Shown here: positions 8,703-20,630 of the stretch, in pieces
Numbering within the stretch: position 1 is the first letter of the stretch
Layout of the letters: each line of letters begins with the position of its first letter
Assembly: GCA_020740775.1 (NCBI GenBank)
Contig: JAHEWK010000007.1
Coordinates: forward strand, 868,001-932,000
Direction of reading: 5' to 3'
Length of the DNA: 64,000 bases
Source of the DNA: Ilyonectria destructans
Lineage: Eukaryota; Ascomycota; Sordariomycetes; Hypocreales; Nectriaceae
The notes under the pieces: generated by a model
The model's database searches: none
Told to the model about the DNA's origin: nothing
What the model saw: only the letters and a program-made list of their open reading frames with translations
Made by a program: the position numbers and the translations under genes

Positions 8703-11072
8703 ATGGACAGCCAAGCTATTGTCCGGTACATGGATCAACGTATCGAAGTTCTCCAACAGACGAATCCTCCATTTCGAAGACAAACATTTGCCTTTGAAAC
8801 CCCCCACACTTGCCAGCATTGCTACCAGGAAGCCATCCAAATTGAGACGCGCTCTGGCACGAACCTCTGCTTTGAGTGCATGTGGCGTGGGGTTGGAAAG
8901 GCAGCAGAGGATGAGCGACATAGAATATGTGGAGGATGCAGCAGACTTCTTGAAAATCCCGACATGAGAGTGTACTCGGCAACTCTAAGCTACAGTCCAT
9001 CTCAGGCCATCGGCGCTTCTCAGTCTGGTTGTGCTCTCTACGAATTACTGGTGGACGACATCATCTTGTCTCAAAAGATGTTCGGGTGGACGAGGGCCAA
9101 ACCCATCTTCTCAAACGATTCAAACAGATTCATGTTATCTTTTTCCTCCTCTGCTTCCGATCCACATCCTACGTGTACGCTTTCAGTTCGGTTTGGCCCG
9201 GCCGACGGCACAGCAACCGGGTTCAACTCGATAGATTCTAGACAACTAGAGGCATGGACAACGGCGACTAGCAAGGCTTCGAGATACATTTCATCCCGGC
9301 CGTACGAACGAGACGTTACGTCCTCTGCATCGATAAATTTCGCTCAAAAATGTCTAAAGTCCTGCTTGGAAACACACTATCGATGTCGTGGACGGCTAAC
9401 AGAGGAGTCGGACCGTCAAGCACGTCGTCCCGATTATGTTATGGCTACAGAGTCGGTTGATATTGCAGATATCCCATCGCGGCTTCTGCATATCCCCCCC
9501 GACATGAGTCAAATTCGCGCAAAGCTGGTACAGGTCCTTGATCTCCCCAATGAACAGAAACTTGAAATATCGCAGTCAGGTTTTGCCGTTCTGTCGTACT
9601 GTTGGGGAGGCAGCCAGCCAATCATGTTGACTACGGCGAACCTGCTCCACCTCACTTCTGGGTTTGATGCATCTGAAATGGCTCAAACAATTCGAGATGC
9701 TATGTGGGTGGCTCAGAAGATCGGTCTGAAGTACTTATGGGTTGATGCACTCTGCATTCTGCAGGACGATGGACGGGACAAGGAGCACGAGATTGCTCGG
9801 ATGGGAAAATACTACGGCGGCGCCACAGTTACCATTTGCGCGGCTTCTGCTTCAACTGCCCGCGAAGGGTTTCTCTCCAAGCGAGATGCGCAGTCATACG
9901 CAGCGGGGCCAATTCGTCTACCACTACGAAACAAAGATGGCGATGAGGAGGGACACGTCTTCGTGCTCACAGAGGATCTGGATGTGGAAGAACCAACGAC
10001 AACCAGAGGGTGGACCCTGCAAGAGTCTCTCTTATCTCGGCGCATATTAATCTTCACGGAGAAGCAAATCTACTGGTGTTGTGTCAACTCCTACGCCGGC
10101 TGCGGTGGCATGCATATGAGCCTTGTGGACCGATTTGTGGGAGGCAAAGAATCGCTAGTTGAGAACATTTATCCCATGGGTTCTATGCTGGATAGGGATA
10201 TGCTTTCTCGGTGGATCCTCCTCGTCGAGCAATACACCAAACGTCACCTAGGATTCTCGGGAGACAAGCTTCTGGCATTCTCGGCCGTTGCTGCCGATTC
10301 TGCGGATGTTTACAAAGGCCGTGGGAAGGACGTCATATACCTAGCCGGACTGCTTTTGGAGCATAAAAACCAGGTGTCATGGCTAGATCAGCTTCTTTGG
10401 CATCCTTATCCGGATATTGCAAATTCAACACGAGCAAAGGCTTATCGAGCTCCATCGTGGTCGTGGGCAGCACTGGATGGCCGTATCGCGGTTGGATCGA
10501 ATCTAATAACGGAAACAGGGTCATACTCCGGGATGACTGCAAGGGTAGAGGCTCATGATATTGAGCTCTCTAATCTAAAAGCTCCGTACGGCAGTGTTCT
10601 AGGAGGACATCTCACGCTGTGGGCGAAAATGCTACTAGTACGCGACTGCATGAAGCTATCACTCCCAATTCAGGTTGTGGTCGATTGGAGTACTGTCGCT
10701 ACTGTCGGATCGTTTTTTGCCGATCCTAAGGGTGGCTTACCAGCGAGGATTGAGCTATTCCCCGATACGAAGGAAGATCAGCAAATCATCGAGGAAGAGT
10801 GCATTGATCTAAAGTCTTCATCCCATGACAAAGTCCAGCTTGTTTGTCTCTTCGAGGCCGATGCCAAAATGAGAGAGGTACACAGGGTAGGCGATGCTGG
10901 TCTTATAGTAGCAGCTTGTCCTAGTACTGCGGAGCATGCATTTACACGCATCGGTCTCTTCCGAATTCGCAGAGATTTGAAGACGTCAGAGTCCAGAACG
11001 GAGGGGATATCAGGACGTAATGGACCAAATGCTTTCGATGGGGTTCAAAATCGACGTATACAGATTATCTAG
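8703..11072 (+). CDS. HET-domain (heterokaryon incompatibility) protein, 789 aa
   Basis: A single-exon gene starting at MDSQAIVRYM. The HET domain lies at about residues 293-445. It shows FAVLSYCWGG, then IRDAMWVAQKIGLKYLWVDALCILQ, the EIARMGKYYGGATVTICA segment and TRGWTLQESLLSRR. These are the hallmark blocks of HET proteins, which in fungi trigger growth arrest or cell death when non-self is detected. Ahead of the domain, residues 37-80 contain three CxxC pairs (CQHC, CFEC, CGGC) that could bind zinc. The long C-terminal region holds the usual RAPSWSWAALDG block. The N-terminal cysteine-rich part is not a feature of the minimal HET domain. Incompatibility function is inferred from the family. 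Confidence 0.9.
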   Translation: MDSQAIVRYMDQRIEVLQQTNPPFRRQTFAFETPHTCQHCYQEAIQIETRSGTNLCFECMWRGVGKAAEDERHRICGGCSRLLENPDMRVYSATLSYSPSQAIGASQSGCALYELLVDDIILSQKMFGWTRAKPIFSNDSNRFMLSFSSSASDPHPTCTLSVRFGPADGTATGFNSIDSRQLEAWTTATSKASRYISSRPYERDVTSSASINFAQKCLKSCLETHYRCRGRLTEESDRQARRPDYVMATESVDIADIPSRLLHIPPDMSQIRAKLVQVLDLPNEQKLEISQSGFAVLSYCWGGSQPIMLTTANLLHLTSGFDASEMAQTIRDAMWVAQKIGLKYLWVDALCILQDDGRDKEHEIARMGKYYGGATVTICAASASTAREGFLSKRDAQSYAAGPIRLPLRNKDGDEEGHVFVLTEDLDVEEPTTTRGWTLQESLLSRRILIFTEKQIYWCCVNSYAGCGGMHMSLVDRFVGGKESLVENIYPMGSMLDRDMLSRWILLVEQYTKRHLGFSGDKLLAFSAVAADSADVYKGRGKDVIYLAGLLLEHKNQVSWLDQLLWHPYPDIANSTRAKAYRAPSWSWAALDGRIAVGSNLITETGSYSGMTARVEAHDIELSNLKAPYGSVLGGHLTLWAKMLLVRDCMKLSLPIQVVVDWSTVATVGSFFADPKGGLPARIELFPDTKEDQQIIEEECIDLKSSSHDKVQLVCLFEADAKMREVHRVGDAGLIVAACPSTAEHAFTRIGLFRIRRDLKTSESRTEGISGRNGPNAFDGVQNRRIQII

Positions 11073-11929
11073 GAATGAGAACCATGTACATCCGAGAAGT
11101 AGCAAAACTGATTGACAGTGCTAGCTGTGTCAGGCTGACCGTGCATGATACAGGCCATTACATACACGACATCCCAGAAACTAGACTCTACTAAGAATGA
11201 AAAAAGCTTTGGGTCGTCGCTTGAGGGAGTTCGGACTTAACATATCAGGATAGGCCTTCAATCATGGAGTTCAAAGTCGGATGATGGCTAGACGGCGGAT
11301 GACTCACGGCGCAGGAGCTTGGTATCCTCGCAGTAACACTTCTAATAACCATGCGCGATATGTCCCACCCATCTTCGTTGATCTTCCAGGTTCGCCTGAT
11401 GTTTGGGAAACAACTTGGCAAGAGCTTGGCGTAATTGATATATAGATGATTGAGTGCGAAAACTTAAGCTCTTTTGAAGCATGTCAAGATGGCTCAAATT
11501 AGATAATGGCTGAAGCCTGGAGCCGATATTGATTTGAGGATGATGGTGATCAAAATCCTCTTGGTCCGACCCAGTAGTTCTGAACCAGGCGGAAGCAAGT
11601 ACCACTGAATTGCTGTCCGCCCCATCAAGGGCAAGTTACTGGCACAAGGGGAAAAAAATCCATTTCTTTTTCTTAGAATTTTAGCATTTTCGTTCCCAAA
11701 TTCCAAAGATTTTCCAGCTGCATCGGGGAAAAGCCTCACCAAGTATGCCCCGCCGCACCGCCCCCAGCTGAAGGTAAGTGGCGCTACACAGCCCCACCAA
11801 GGCTCTCTACGAGGCTTCCTCAGCCGCTCAAGGTCTCAAAAGACATGACGCATCGCCGTCTTCATGCCCTGCTAAGCATTCTCACTCAATCCGCTGCTAA
11901 CGAAAGTCCATTGATGGCATGTCAACGAG
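11073..11929. other. intergenic between HET and NACHT genes
   Basis: About 0.86 kb without a supported frame. It contains the shared 3' flank of the HET gene and the promoter of the NACHT/ankyrin gene. Confidence 0.5.
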
Positions 11930-14900
11930 ATGGATCCGCTCAGCATCGCCGCTAGCATCTTCGCGGTAGTCCAGATCGCTGACAGGGTCATATCGCTGTG
12001 CAAGTTTTACCTCGAACTTTCGCGCGACGCTCCATCCGATCTTCGAGTCATCCTGATCGAGGCGTCAGCCCTGCGGACAATATTGGATAATATACAATTC
12101 CTCGCCTCAAGTGGACATGGACCGACCACTTTGAACACCCTGACTGGAAATGACGGTCCTATCGAGGGTTGTCGCAGAACCCTCGACCAGCTGAACGGAC
12201 TATTTTCGTCTGATTATCTGCATCAGACATCGGGCAACAGATCCAGGAGACGCAAAGTGAAGGCCACCTTAACAACTCTGGCCTGGCCCTTCAAAGAAAG
12301 CTCGGCTAGGAAACTGCTGGTAGAGGTGGTGCAACACAAGACTACGCTTAATCTTGCCCTTACAGTTGATATGAGGTGCGAAATCAAGCGTGATATAGGT
12401 ACTTCGCGTACAATGGGGTCAGATACTAATATTGGAGGTAGTCATGACATCAAAAACATCAAAGCCCAAGCAAGCGAAATACAGGCAACTCTCACAGGTA
12501 TGATCGTTCTTGGGCACATTTGCCTTCCAAGTCAATGGTTTCTTGCTAATAGTTCTGGTTATCAGAGTTTCAACGCCACGAGGTTTACAAGTGGCTTAAT
12601 GACATAAATCCATCACCTATCCATCATCGAGCTTGCAGTCAGTACGAATCTGGCACTGGAGACTGGGTACTTCGCTCCGATGATTGGAAGTCATGGATCT
12701 CGGGCCAGAAACGCTCACTGTGGATCCACGGAATTCCAGGTGCTGGTAAAACGATTCTTACGTCCCATTTGGTTGAGACTATTAAGACACACTGCGATAC
12801 TAGCGGTTCCAAAAGCGCATACGTCTACTACTATTGCTACTTTGGGCATAACACAGACGAGACCTCATCCTTCTTAAAATGGACAATCAGTCAACTATGT
12901 CGGAAGGCAGACGTCGTGCCAACTAGCTTGTACGAGCTCTACAAGCGCGGTGAAGAATTGAGCTTAGCAAATCTGCTGAGTGTGCTGGAGGCAATCCTCC
13001 AGGAGTTTGACTGCGTCTATGCCATCCTTGATGCTATCGATGAGAGCATTCCGAGGACTGATCTACTTCAGGTCCTTCAAAATCTTATCACCAACTCAAG
13101 ATTCTCAAAGATACGGACCTTAGCTACCAGTCGAGAGTACATTGACATTGAAGAGGTAATGAAGGGCATTTCGGTGCCAATTTCTATGAGAAACCCTTTA
13201 CTCGACGAAGACATACGGCTTTTTGTCGATTCTCAGCTTAGAACTCACCCAAAGCTTAAGCGCTGGCCGGCCAGCGTACGAGACGAGGCTTTGGAAGCAC
13301 TGTCCACAAAAGCCAAAGGAATGTGAGTGATACTTTATCCCTCGTCGTCGCCATCTTCTAAACACGTAAATAGGTTCCGCTGGGTTGTCTGTCAAATTGA
13401 TGTACTGCAGCATCTGAAAGCCGACGGCGATATCCTTAAGAAAGCACTTGCAGGCTTGCCGCGAACTCTGGACGAAACCTATGAGCGAATATTTCTTCGA
13501 GTCCCCGACGAAGCCCGGCTGGTCGTTTACCACGCATTGAAGTGGATTTATGCTCACAATGCTTTGCACCAGGACAACATATCTCTCTCTAATCTCATCC
13601 AAGCCTTGCAGAGAAGCGCCGATAGAGGCGACTCAAGTCAATATGAGTATGACTACAACGAAGCCCTCCTCCGCGAGTTCTGTGGATGCTTGATTTGGGT
13701 GTCACCCCAAGCTCGCGAGACCAGAACGGGCAAGCCCATTCAGCCCAGAGCTTCTGTATCTATTGCGCATTACACAGTCTTGGAGTTTTTGGAGTCCACA
13801 AGAATACAAAATGGACCTGCTTCTTTCTTCGCTATCGACAAGGAGATTGCCAAACTCGAGTTTGCTAAGATTGTCATGCACGAAACTCTCAACAGTCAAG
13901 AGAACGAGCTATGGGAAACAGACCCCAATGATCTTAGAGAAAGGGTTGCTGATGCTATGGGAGAAGATTTCAACCTGTTTAGCATTGTATCATCTATACT
14001 TGCTGTGCATGATTGGGGACCCATGCTCTCAAGAGACATCACATTGTCTGACTTGGCGTTGGCGATGTTCGACCCAACAAATCAGCATTTCCAGGACTTC
14101 AAAACGGCCGCAACATATATCGGAATTTATACCGATATCTTCCTCGACCACAACCTCTCCATTTCTGAGCAATTCTGGGATCTAGAGTGGACTCAGCGTG
14201 CAACAAACGACAATGTGGAAACACTCCTCAACTTACTGTTAACCGATAAAAGCTGTAGACTCGGATGGAATTTCATCCAAAGAGTTGCCCCAGGAATCTG
14301 GTTACAAGACAGCTTTGGCCTGAAATTCGAGATATTGGATCTAAAGAACTATGATGATATGGTTCATTATAACTTTCAAGGAACAATCGTGGAGTTCTTT
14401 GCCCAGTTGACCGACATATGGCCAAGTCGTCTTAGATTATTTCTTGACCATACAGTTGGATTTTTTGACCCTTCGAGAATTCTTGTGATATCAGTTGGCT
14501 GGCACAATCACGACGGAAATCACGACTGCACAGACTACTGTCTGTTGGCGCGACTGCTTCAACTAGGAGCAGACCCCAACGGCCATGGGTATAGAGTTTG
14601 TCCATTGCAAATCGCAGCCGGAGCGTGGGACTTGGAAGGAGTGAAAGTCTTGCTTGAAGCCGGCGCCGATCCAAACAACACTGGAGACCGAAGTGGAATC
14701 GTCTGGGAAGACAACACCATCCCCGCTCTCGTTAACGGCTACCAGGATCGTAGCCCTCTCAACATCGTGCAAACTATGTGTTGGTTCTTCACAGACCGGT
14801 ATGCATTCGAGCAAAGAAGAGAAAACCGGCTTAAGATGTCAGCAGTACTGCGTCAGTATGGGGGGAAGGGTTTTATGATGTCGGAGACGCAATTGCCGTC

Positions 14901-14961
14901 ATCAATAACAGATGCTACCGTATTGGAAGACTTATCATTGGAGAGTGAGCTGTCGAGCTAG
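11930..14961 (+). CDS. NACHT-type receptor with HeLo-like N-terminus and ankyrin repeats, 970 aa
   Basis: Exons 11930-12497, 12566-13322 and 13374-14961 join in frame, with introns of 68 and 51 nt and good branch sites. Residues 1-160 (MDPLSIAASIFAVVQIADRV) match the HeLo-like/PigL_N type N-terminal domain of fungal STAND proteins. NACHT follows, with Walker A GIPGAGKT at 245-252 and Walker B YAILDAID at 341-348. Next comes the conserved FRWVVCQIDVLQ/LPRTLDETYERI winged-helix region near 443-480. Two ankyrin-like repeats (LLQLGADPNGHG, VLLEAGADPNN) lie at about 830-885. Such proteins are intracellular NLR-like sensors: repeats detect a ligand, NACHT oligomerises, and the N-terminal domain signals or perturbs membranes. 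The ankyrin array is short compared with many relatives. The neighbouring HET gene is on the same strand. Confidence 0.9.
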
Positions 14962-15296
14962 AGAATAAATATCAAGGTCCGAGATGGAGACGCTGGAGAA
15001 GATTGGAGCAAATTAATAGTTACACAAAGCAAGTCTCATTGCGGCCGCCTTGCTGTGTAATTATGCCTGATGCAGTGTGCCTTGAAGAACGAAATTACCG
15101 GGACCAGCCTCGTTCCTCAAGGCTCTTTAGGCAAACCGCTTGCGGTCTGCATCACCCCTGTGGTGTCCTAGTTTGATTTGGGTAAGTAGTCTCGGCGTGC
15201 GGCTTCATACTGTCCACGAAATAGATTGTGTAGTCCTTTTAGTTAACTAGAACCTCCTAAAGTTTATTCCTCGTGATGCTGCCCTGCCAAGGTTCC

Positions 15297-17428
15297 CTAT
15301 CCAACCCACTCCGCCCAGTCCGGCTGAAGCGTTCCAAGCTCGTCGTATGTTGACACGCATATCGCGACGCAGCATCCCCAAATTGCCAAGTGAACTACGT
15401 CCTGAATGCAGAAAAGCAAACTTGGGTTCCACCTCCACTGACCAATATGAGTCAGGCCTTGGGAGCCTGCCAGCCAAAGGAGGAAAAAGCCGATCAGCGC
15501 TATTACCATCAGATAATAGAGGGCAGTGAACATGCTCCACGGGTAAGGCAGATTAAAACTGTGAATGATGTCGGGTACCTTGTCTCCATGCGTGCAGGCG
15601 CTCAGGGTGAATGCCACATTGATGCTAGCCATCATCCATATCTCTGTCATGACAGTCGCGGATGCATCAGACTCCATGTCGGAAATCAGAGCCTCGGTGG
15701 ACTTATCGTCCTCTGGTGGTTCACCGCCCCCAAACCACTTTGTTATTTGCTGAAGCGCAATGAGAGACTCTGCGACCTGCGTGAGATTTTGGCTAGCCGA
15801 TGGCTCGTCCGGCTGCATCAGGATGATAAGCTGGAGGTACAAGTACGGAACAGCAAAACCCAGGCAGAGCGCTGACACCAGAGCTGCCCCCTCCACGACG
15901 CAAGTCTTGAGGAGGAGAAGGACCACTGGGGCAGTAGCCATGGTGCTGAATAGCCGACCGGACTGATACCCCGACTGAGCCGTGATTGTGCGCACGATGT
16001 CCGTGGTTGCCTCGCCACGATGGCGTCGGTAGTTGGGATCTCGATAGATCATACAGGCCGTGCAGAACCCTCGCAAGCTCCGCACCTTGAGAAGAACAGC
16101 TAGGTCGAGGAGGGATATCGCAATGCACTCATAAATCCCGTAGACTGGCACCAGACGCCAGAACCAGGGCCCAGGCCTGCGGTAGAGCAGAGAGCCCCGA
16201 GGCTGTGTGAGTAGTGCCAACGAAGCGCCGAAGATGGTTGCGAAGGCAGTCGACTTGAGGAAAAGTTTGTTCACATCAAGGACGAAATCTTGCTCCGATT
16301 GCTTTTGGGTCACATTTGACGCCCATTCTGTGTGGACGAGGCCAGCTTCTTCCGTCTCCAACCCCTTGGTCAAGTTTGCGAGGAAACGGCCGCCCGTCCT
16401 AGTCAACGTCCGATGCCACAGGAGAGCTGCAGGTCAGGGTTCGTCGGCAGCAATTCGGTTCTTCTCCAATGGCTGTGAGCCTATATCGGCCAGGTCGTCG
16501 TCTCTAAAGCTAGCGTAGCAAACGCTCAAAACATCACCGCCAGTGGTCCATTTGGCGGTATCGCTCAGCCACATGGCGGTGCCGCTTGGCATGGCTCGAT
16601 GAAGTTTCAGTCCAGAAGGGCAATCTTTGCTCGGCGACGCTATTATGTCGACAGTGTTCCTAAACCGCCGGAAGTCGTGGCTATTGGTGTACTCTAATAA
16701 CCCCCAGCCTGTGCATTTATCGGACAGGATCATACCCCATACCTCCAGGAAGTCTTGCTTCTGGCCCTCTTGGCAAGGATGGAGACACCACACAAAGTCA
16801 CATATTGGGTCGTCTGGGTCGGCTATGACAGCAAAGACCGACGTGTCGATGGACATTCTGGATTGGCGAAGCCGGCCGACAACGTGGACAGAGGGATATC
16901 TGCGGGTATCCCACGAAACCGTGCTGATTTCAACCGTTGCGGGCACGTCGATATACCTTCTTCCACAACCCGGAGCCCAGAGATCGATGAGGGAATTAGT
17001 GGTATCTGTGCACGTTAGTTCACGTGTCTGTGTTTCTTGAGCAATATTTGAGCTGACGTATTGTGAGAAGAGGGTCCGATGTGATTGGAACCTGCGAACC
17101 GCAGCACAAAATCGCCCACATTAGGAGAGCGCAAGGAAACCATCTCGCCATGCTGAGCAGGCGCTGAGCAATAAAATCGGACAAGTTCTTTGGTGCTTCT
17201 CGTTGCTGTAGAAGTTAGGATGCTCGCCCAGCATCGGAGGCCTCGCGGTCCTAGATTTAGATAGTTGCCTAGTTGCATCGCCACAACCACAGCTTGAAAC
17301 TCGGCCACGCTACAGATGACTTGATTGTCGGACACGCGACCGTGGCGATCGGGGGATAGGTGCAGAGAAAACATGCCCTGAATGAGGGCCAAATATGCTA
17401 TCTCGATTGAAGAGAGGTGCAACAACAT
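15297..17428 (-). CDS. large multi-pass membrane protein of unknown family, about 639 aa
   Basis: Proposed exons are 17428-17141, 17091-17058, 17005-16538 and 16426-15297, with introns of 49, 52 and 111 nt. The joined frame is open for 639 codons. The N-terminal about 260 residues look soluble (LIDLWAPGCGRR, DFVWCLHPCQEG). The C-terminal part has about six hydrophobic segments, including FATIFGASLALL, VPVYGIYECIAISLLDLAVLL, VVLLLLKTCVVEGAALV and ALYYLMVIALIGFFLLWLAG. The 111-nt intron uses GTGATG and CTGACCTGCAG. If it is not spliced, an in-frame TGA at about 16434 interrupts the gene and two pieces result. I recognise no family. The protein is presumed to sit in a membrane with a soluble N-terminal domain. 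The first three introns/exons are tiny and should be confirmed by RNA. Confidence 0.5.
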
Positions 17429-19166
17429 TCCACTGCGATGATACTGCGTTGTTGATGTTCTTCCTGGACCTTGTTCCGTGAGGCGCCTGTGGTGTGATGA
17501 TGGGGCAAGAAATGACGATGAGAATCAGGGATCTGGGAAGGACATGGTCGATTGCTCTCTGATGTAAGATCTAGTCCTAGCGCATGAACTGTACTGTTCT
17601 ACGGCGGGAGAGTGCCATCAATGTCAGATACCCACGCTCTATGCCAGATATTACAGTACAAACGACAGCCATCTCTGAATATGCACCATCCCAATAGCCC
17701 TCAGATTGTACTGAGCAGTGGAAGAAAAGCTCGCGCTCCAAGCAACAAGCGACGGGAGAATCATAGAGCGTCTGACATCTCTCCCACATTTGGTCCGAGG
17801 TTCGAATCATGCGGACAGGGGTCTACGAACACTAGCTAGTCATCGCGGGCCGTTCGTTCCGGTACATGATGGACATTGTCAGCTCTCCATTTTGGAGTGT
17901 TCACTGGCGCAACAGCAATGAGTCAGGGAGATTAAGCGCTATAAGTCTCCGCGAGAACTGCAACTGTTACTCGTCCGTTGTTCGATGAAGTTCCATCATG
18001 CGAATGTGAGACTGGCTTTCTATTCAAGCAAAAGATCAGTATTCGAGTATAGATTTCGCAGTTTTCTCTCAATCTGAGAGGGTGTGATGCAGTACATAAT
18101 GTACATTTTCAGCTCTGCATTTTGGTTGCCCCGAACGCGATCAATTTTGCCTAGCCTCTATCGGGATGTCTCCTAGCGCGTTCTGGCGAGCAATCCCTCC
18201 TCCATGACTCGGTGGAGATGGCTCGTGGCGCTGATTAGTGGGACTCAAACGCGTTCAGCTTCAGCCACTCCGTAGTCGAGAATGTTCTTGCTAGCGGGAT
18301 GCGGCCGCTCCTGTCACACTAGCTGTGTTTTGCCTCGAACACCGGGGATTCTCCGGGGTTTTTTGTCTGGGAGATGTCACGCAGATTGAAGAATGGACTC
18401 AACCCAATTTCTACTGGCTCTGCACTCTTCGTTTACCTTGCTTTGGCAAACCCAGGGAGGGAATCTAGACAGGCAGATGACAGAGTAAATACTGCCAAGA
18501 TGCGACATCTTCGGTGACAAGGGTACGCATCCATTAACTTGATTATGTCAGACCCTGTGGAAAAACACAAGGTCTCTTGATGTTTTCCTTTATTGAGGGA
18601 GTGCTCAAGCTCGCCGATCCCCATTCTCCTCGGCAAAGTTGATCTCCTGACGTTTTGGTCCCGCTTCAGCTTCAACCTACCTCCCGACTCAACGGTCGAT
18701 AGCTCCTTTTCTAGCGGCGCTTTCATGATTCGTGGGGGGATGACATCCGGGAGCTACGGCATTGGTGGCAAAGCCAGGCACGATGATTTAGAAGCCCTGG
18801 TCAATTTGGAACGCATTCATCGGCGTTCTTGCACTTCCTAGCCTTTCCCCAGGCGGGTAAATCACTGCACTGCCCCGCTACGCCCGCACTACGCTGCGCT
18901 ATATGCACACTGCTGGGCTTACTTTGCGGGGTTGGAGGTTTAACAAGAGAGGAATCTTTCCCCGGAATCCTCTCCGCAATAACTCATTCAGGGGTAAAAG
19001 CTTCCCTGACCCATACAGTGTCAAATGAACGATGGATGACAGTGATTCGGAGATCTTAGCTGGCGCCATGATGCCTTAAGTAGTTGGCTTATGCCGCTCC
19101 CACTCTCGTAAATCCCACATCCAACATTACCCCAGTCGTTACAAGCATAGCCCCCGATGTACAAAT
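17429..19166. other. intergenic, 1.7 kb, no supported gene
   Basis: No recognised coding frame. A minus-strand frame of 97 codons (18433-18726, ATG start) has no family pattern. The stretch holds an imperfect direct repeat: about 33 bases at 17863 (acatgatggacattgtcagc) recur with five changes near 18093. A GC-rich hairpin followed by T6 lies near 18340. Confidence 0.5.
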
Positions 19167-20487
19167 ATGAGTCTTCCTTCACATGTGAACCTCATCATCG
19201 CAACCGCTACGATATGCAGCATCCTTATCATCACTCGCTGCGGCTATCGCCTGTTCTTCCCATGCAAGCAACACCCCGAGTGCCACCGACGATGGCGTGT
19301 TGACGACACCTATATGGCCTTTGCCCTACTGCCGCTCATCGTACGCACGGTACTGATGGCCTTGAGCTTCGGCCTTGACCCAGAGACTTCACACGACCCA
19401 GCAACGCTAAAAGAGGCAAACGTCTTAGGGAAGACTGTGGGCGAGATCGACGCGGACCGTAAGCTGGCTTTGATCCTTCTAATGCCTGCCCGTATCACCT
19501 ACGCTCTCTTGTACGTCCCGTATATGCACACAATATCGCACACCACTCACCCGCGCCCAGTCTATGGTCATTGAAGCTTTGCCTGCTCTCGTTTTACTCA
19601 CGCTTTGTGAGTCACCTACACTGGGGAAAGGTGGCTACCATTACCTTGTGGTGGACAATCATGATTACTTTCGTTGGCGTCTTGATCACCACTCTGGCTG
19701 AATGCCGACCGCTTCACTTGTCGGTAACTTCAATCACTCTTGGTCGACAACATATTGATACATCCGTAGGAATTGGGATATTGTGCCCGAGAACCAACGT
19801 ACGTGGCTGTCTGGTAGCAGCAGACACAATGTAGTTAACTTCGTTATCTAGGTGACTCTTGTAGTCAAGGAGTAGCGAACCTCTTGGTCATGGCGGTTTC
19901 CAACGCTGTAACAGATATTGCGCTTCTCATTCTTCCATTTCCTATGCTGTACAACACACAGCTCGATCGCAAACAGTAAGATGATTCCAGTATTATACAA
20001 GTGTCTTGAGAATGCTGACGTACTATTCAGCAAAGGCCAGCTTTCAGTTCTCTTCGGAATCGGCATCATTGTTGTCGCCATCACTATTATCCGAATCCCT
20101 CTTATCTTCATGTCTTCCGTCACACAAAGTTCCCGCTCCCTGGTACGTAATATCGAATCTTGGTCGGTGTCCTAGCTAACATACTCTCAACAGTGGGCTT
20201 CGATTGAGATCCTCTGCGCTTGTGTCGTTGCTAACGCAGCCTTTTTCTACGCAATTGTCAAAGACCTGCAGAGTCGCAGTCATTCTCACGGCAGCTCTAA
20301 CAACATGCGCAGCAACGACTTCTACCTTCAGAGTCTTCAGTCGACCTCTCGAGCCCCCAATGAGCGTAAGAGAGAAGAGGGTGTGGTAGTAGAGCAGATT
20401 GACTTAGAGGAGTCTCGGCCTCCGAGTGGAAACGGCTCTGATCATTCCCTTTGGACTGGGTTACATTCGGAGAACAATAAGTCATAG
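19167..20487 (+). CDS. Fung_rhodopsin (SAT4-like) integral membrane protein, 353 aa
   Basis: Six exons: 19167-19510, 19561-19719, 19770-19798, 19852-19975, 20031-20142 and 20194-20487, with introns of 50-55 nt. The joined frame is open. Seven hydrophobic segments are present. The family pattern runs RWRVDDTYMAFALLPLI, a long extracellular loop, LWSLKLCLLSFYSRF, AECRPLHL and a short cysteine-containing exon. It continues with the block VANLLVMAVSNAVTDIALLILPFPML and a polar cytoplasmic tail (LEESRPPSGNGSDHS). These are the signatures of the large fungal family of rhodopsin-like, PTH11/CFEM-lacking membrane proteins. They sit in the plasma membrane and mostly lack a known ligand. The donor of intron 2 (GTCGGT) is weak. 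A broken relative lies at 22.6-23.7 kb. Confidence 0.8.
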
Positions 20488-20630
20488 GGTCTTTTAATTG
20501 CTTGTTAGGAATTTTTAATCTCAGGGAAAATGGGGTACATAGGAAGGAAGGAACCTTTACTTTTTTGCCATGAAGAAGTGTACAGCAGGACTACAACTCT
20601 TCTTTCTCCAAGTTTGGTCGCGAACATCAA

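Noticed and set aside
17790..17820. ggttcgaatc, resembling a tRNA T-loop
   Set aside because: No complementary T-stem, acceptor stem or anticodon arm could be built around it. A similar string near 3550 lies inside the F-box coding sequence.
18330..18370. GC-rich hairpin followed by T6, like a rho-independent terminator
   Set aside because: The window is eukaryotic. Such terminators do not apply and no gene ends there.
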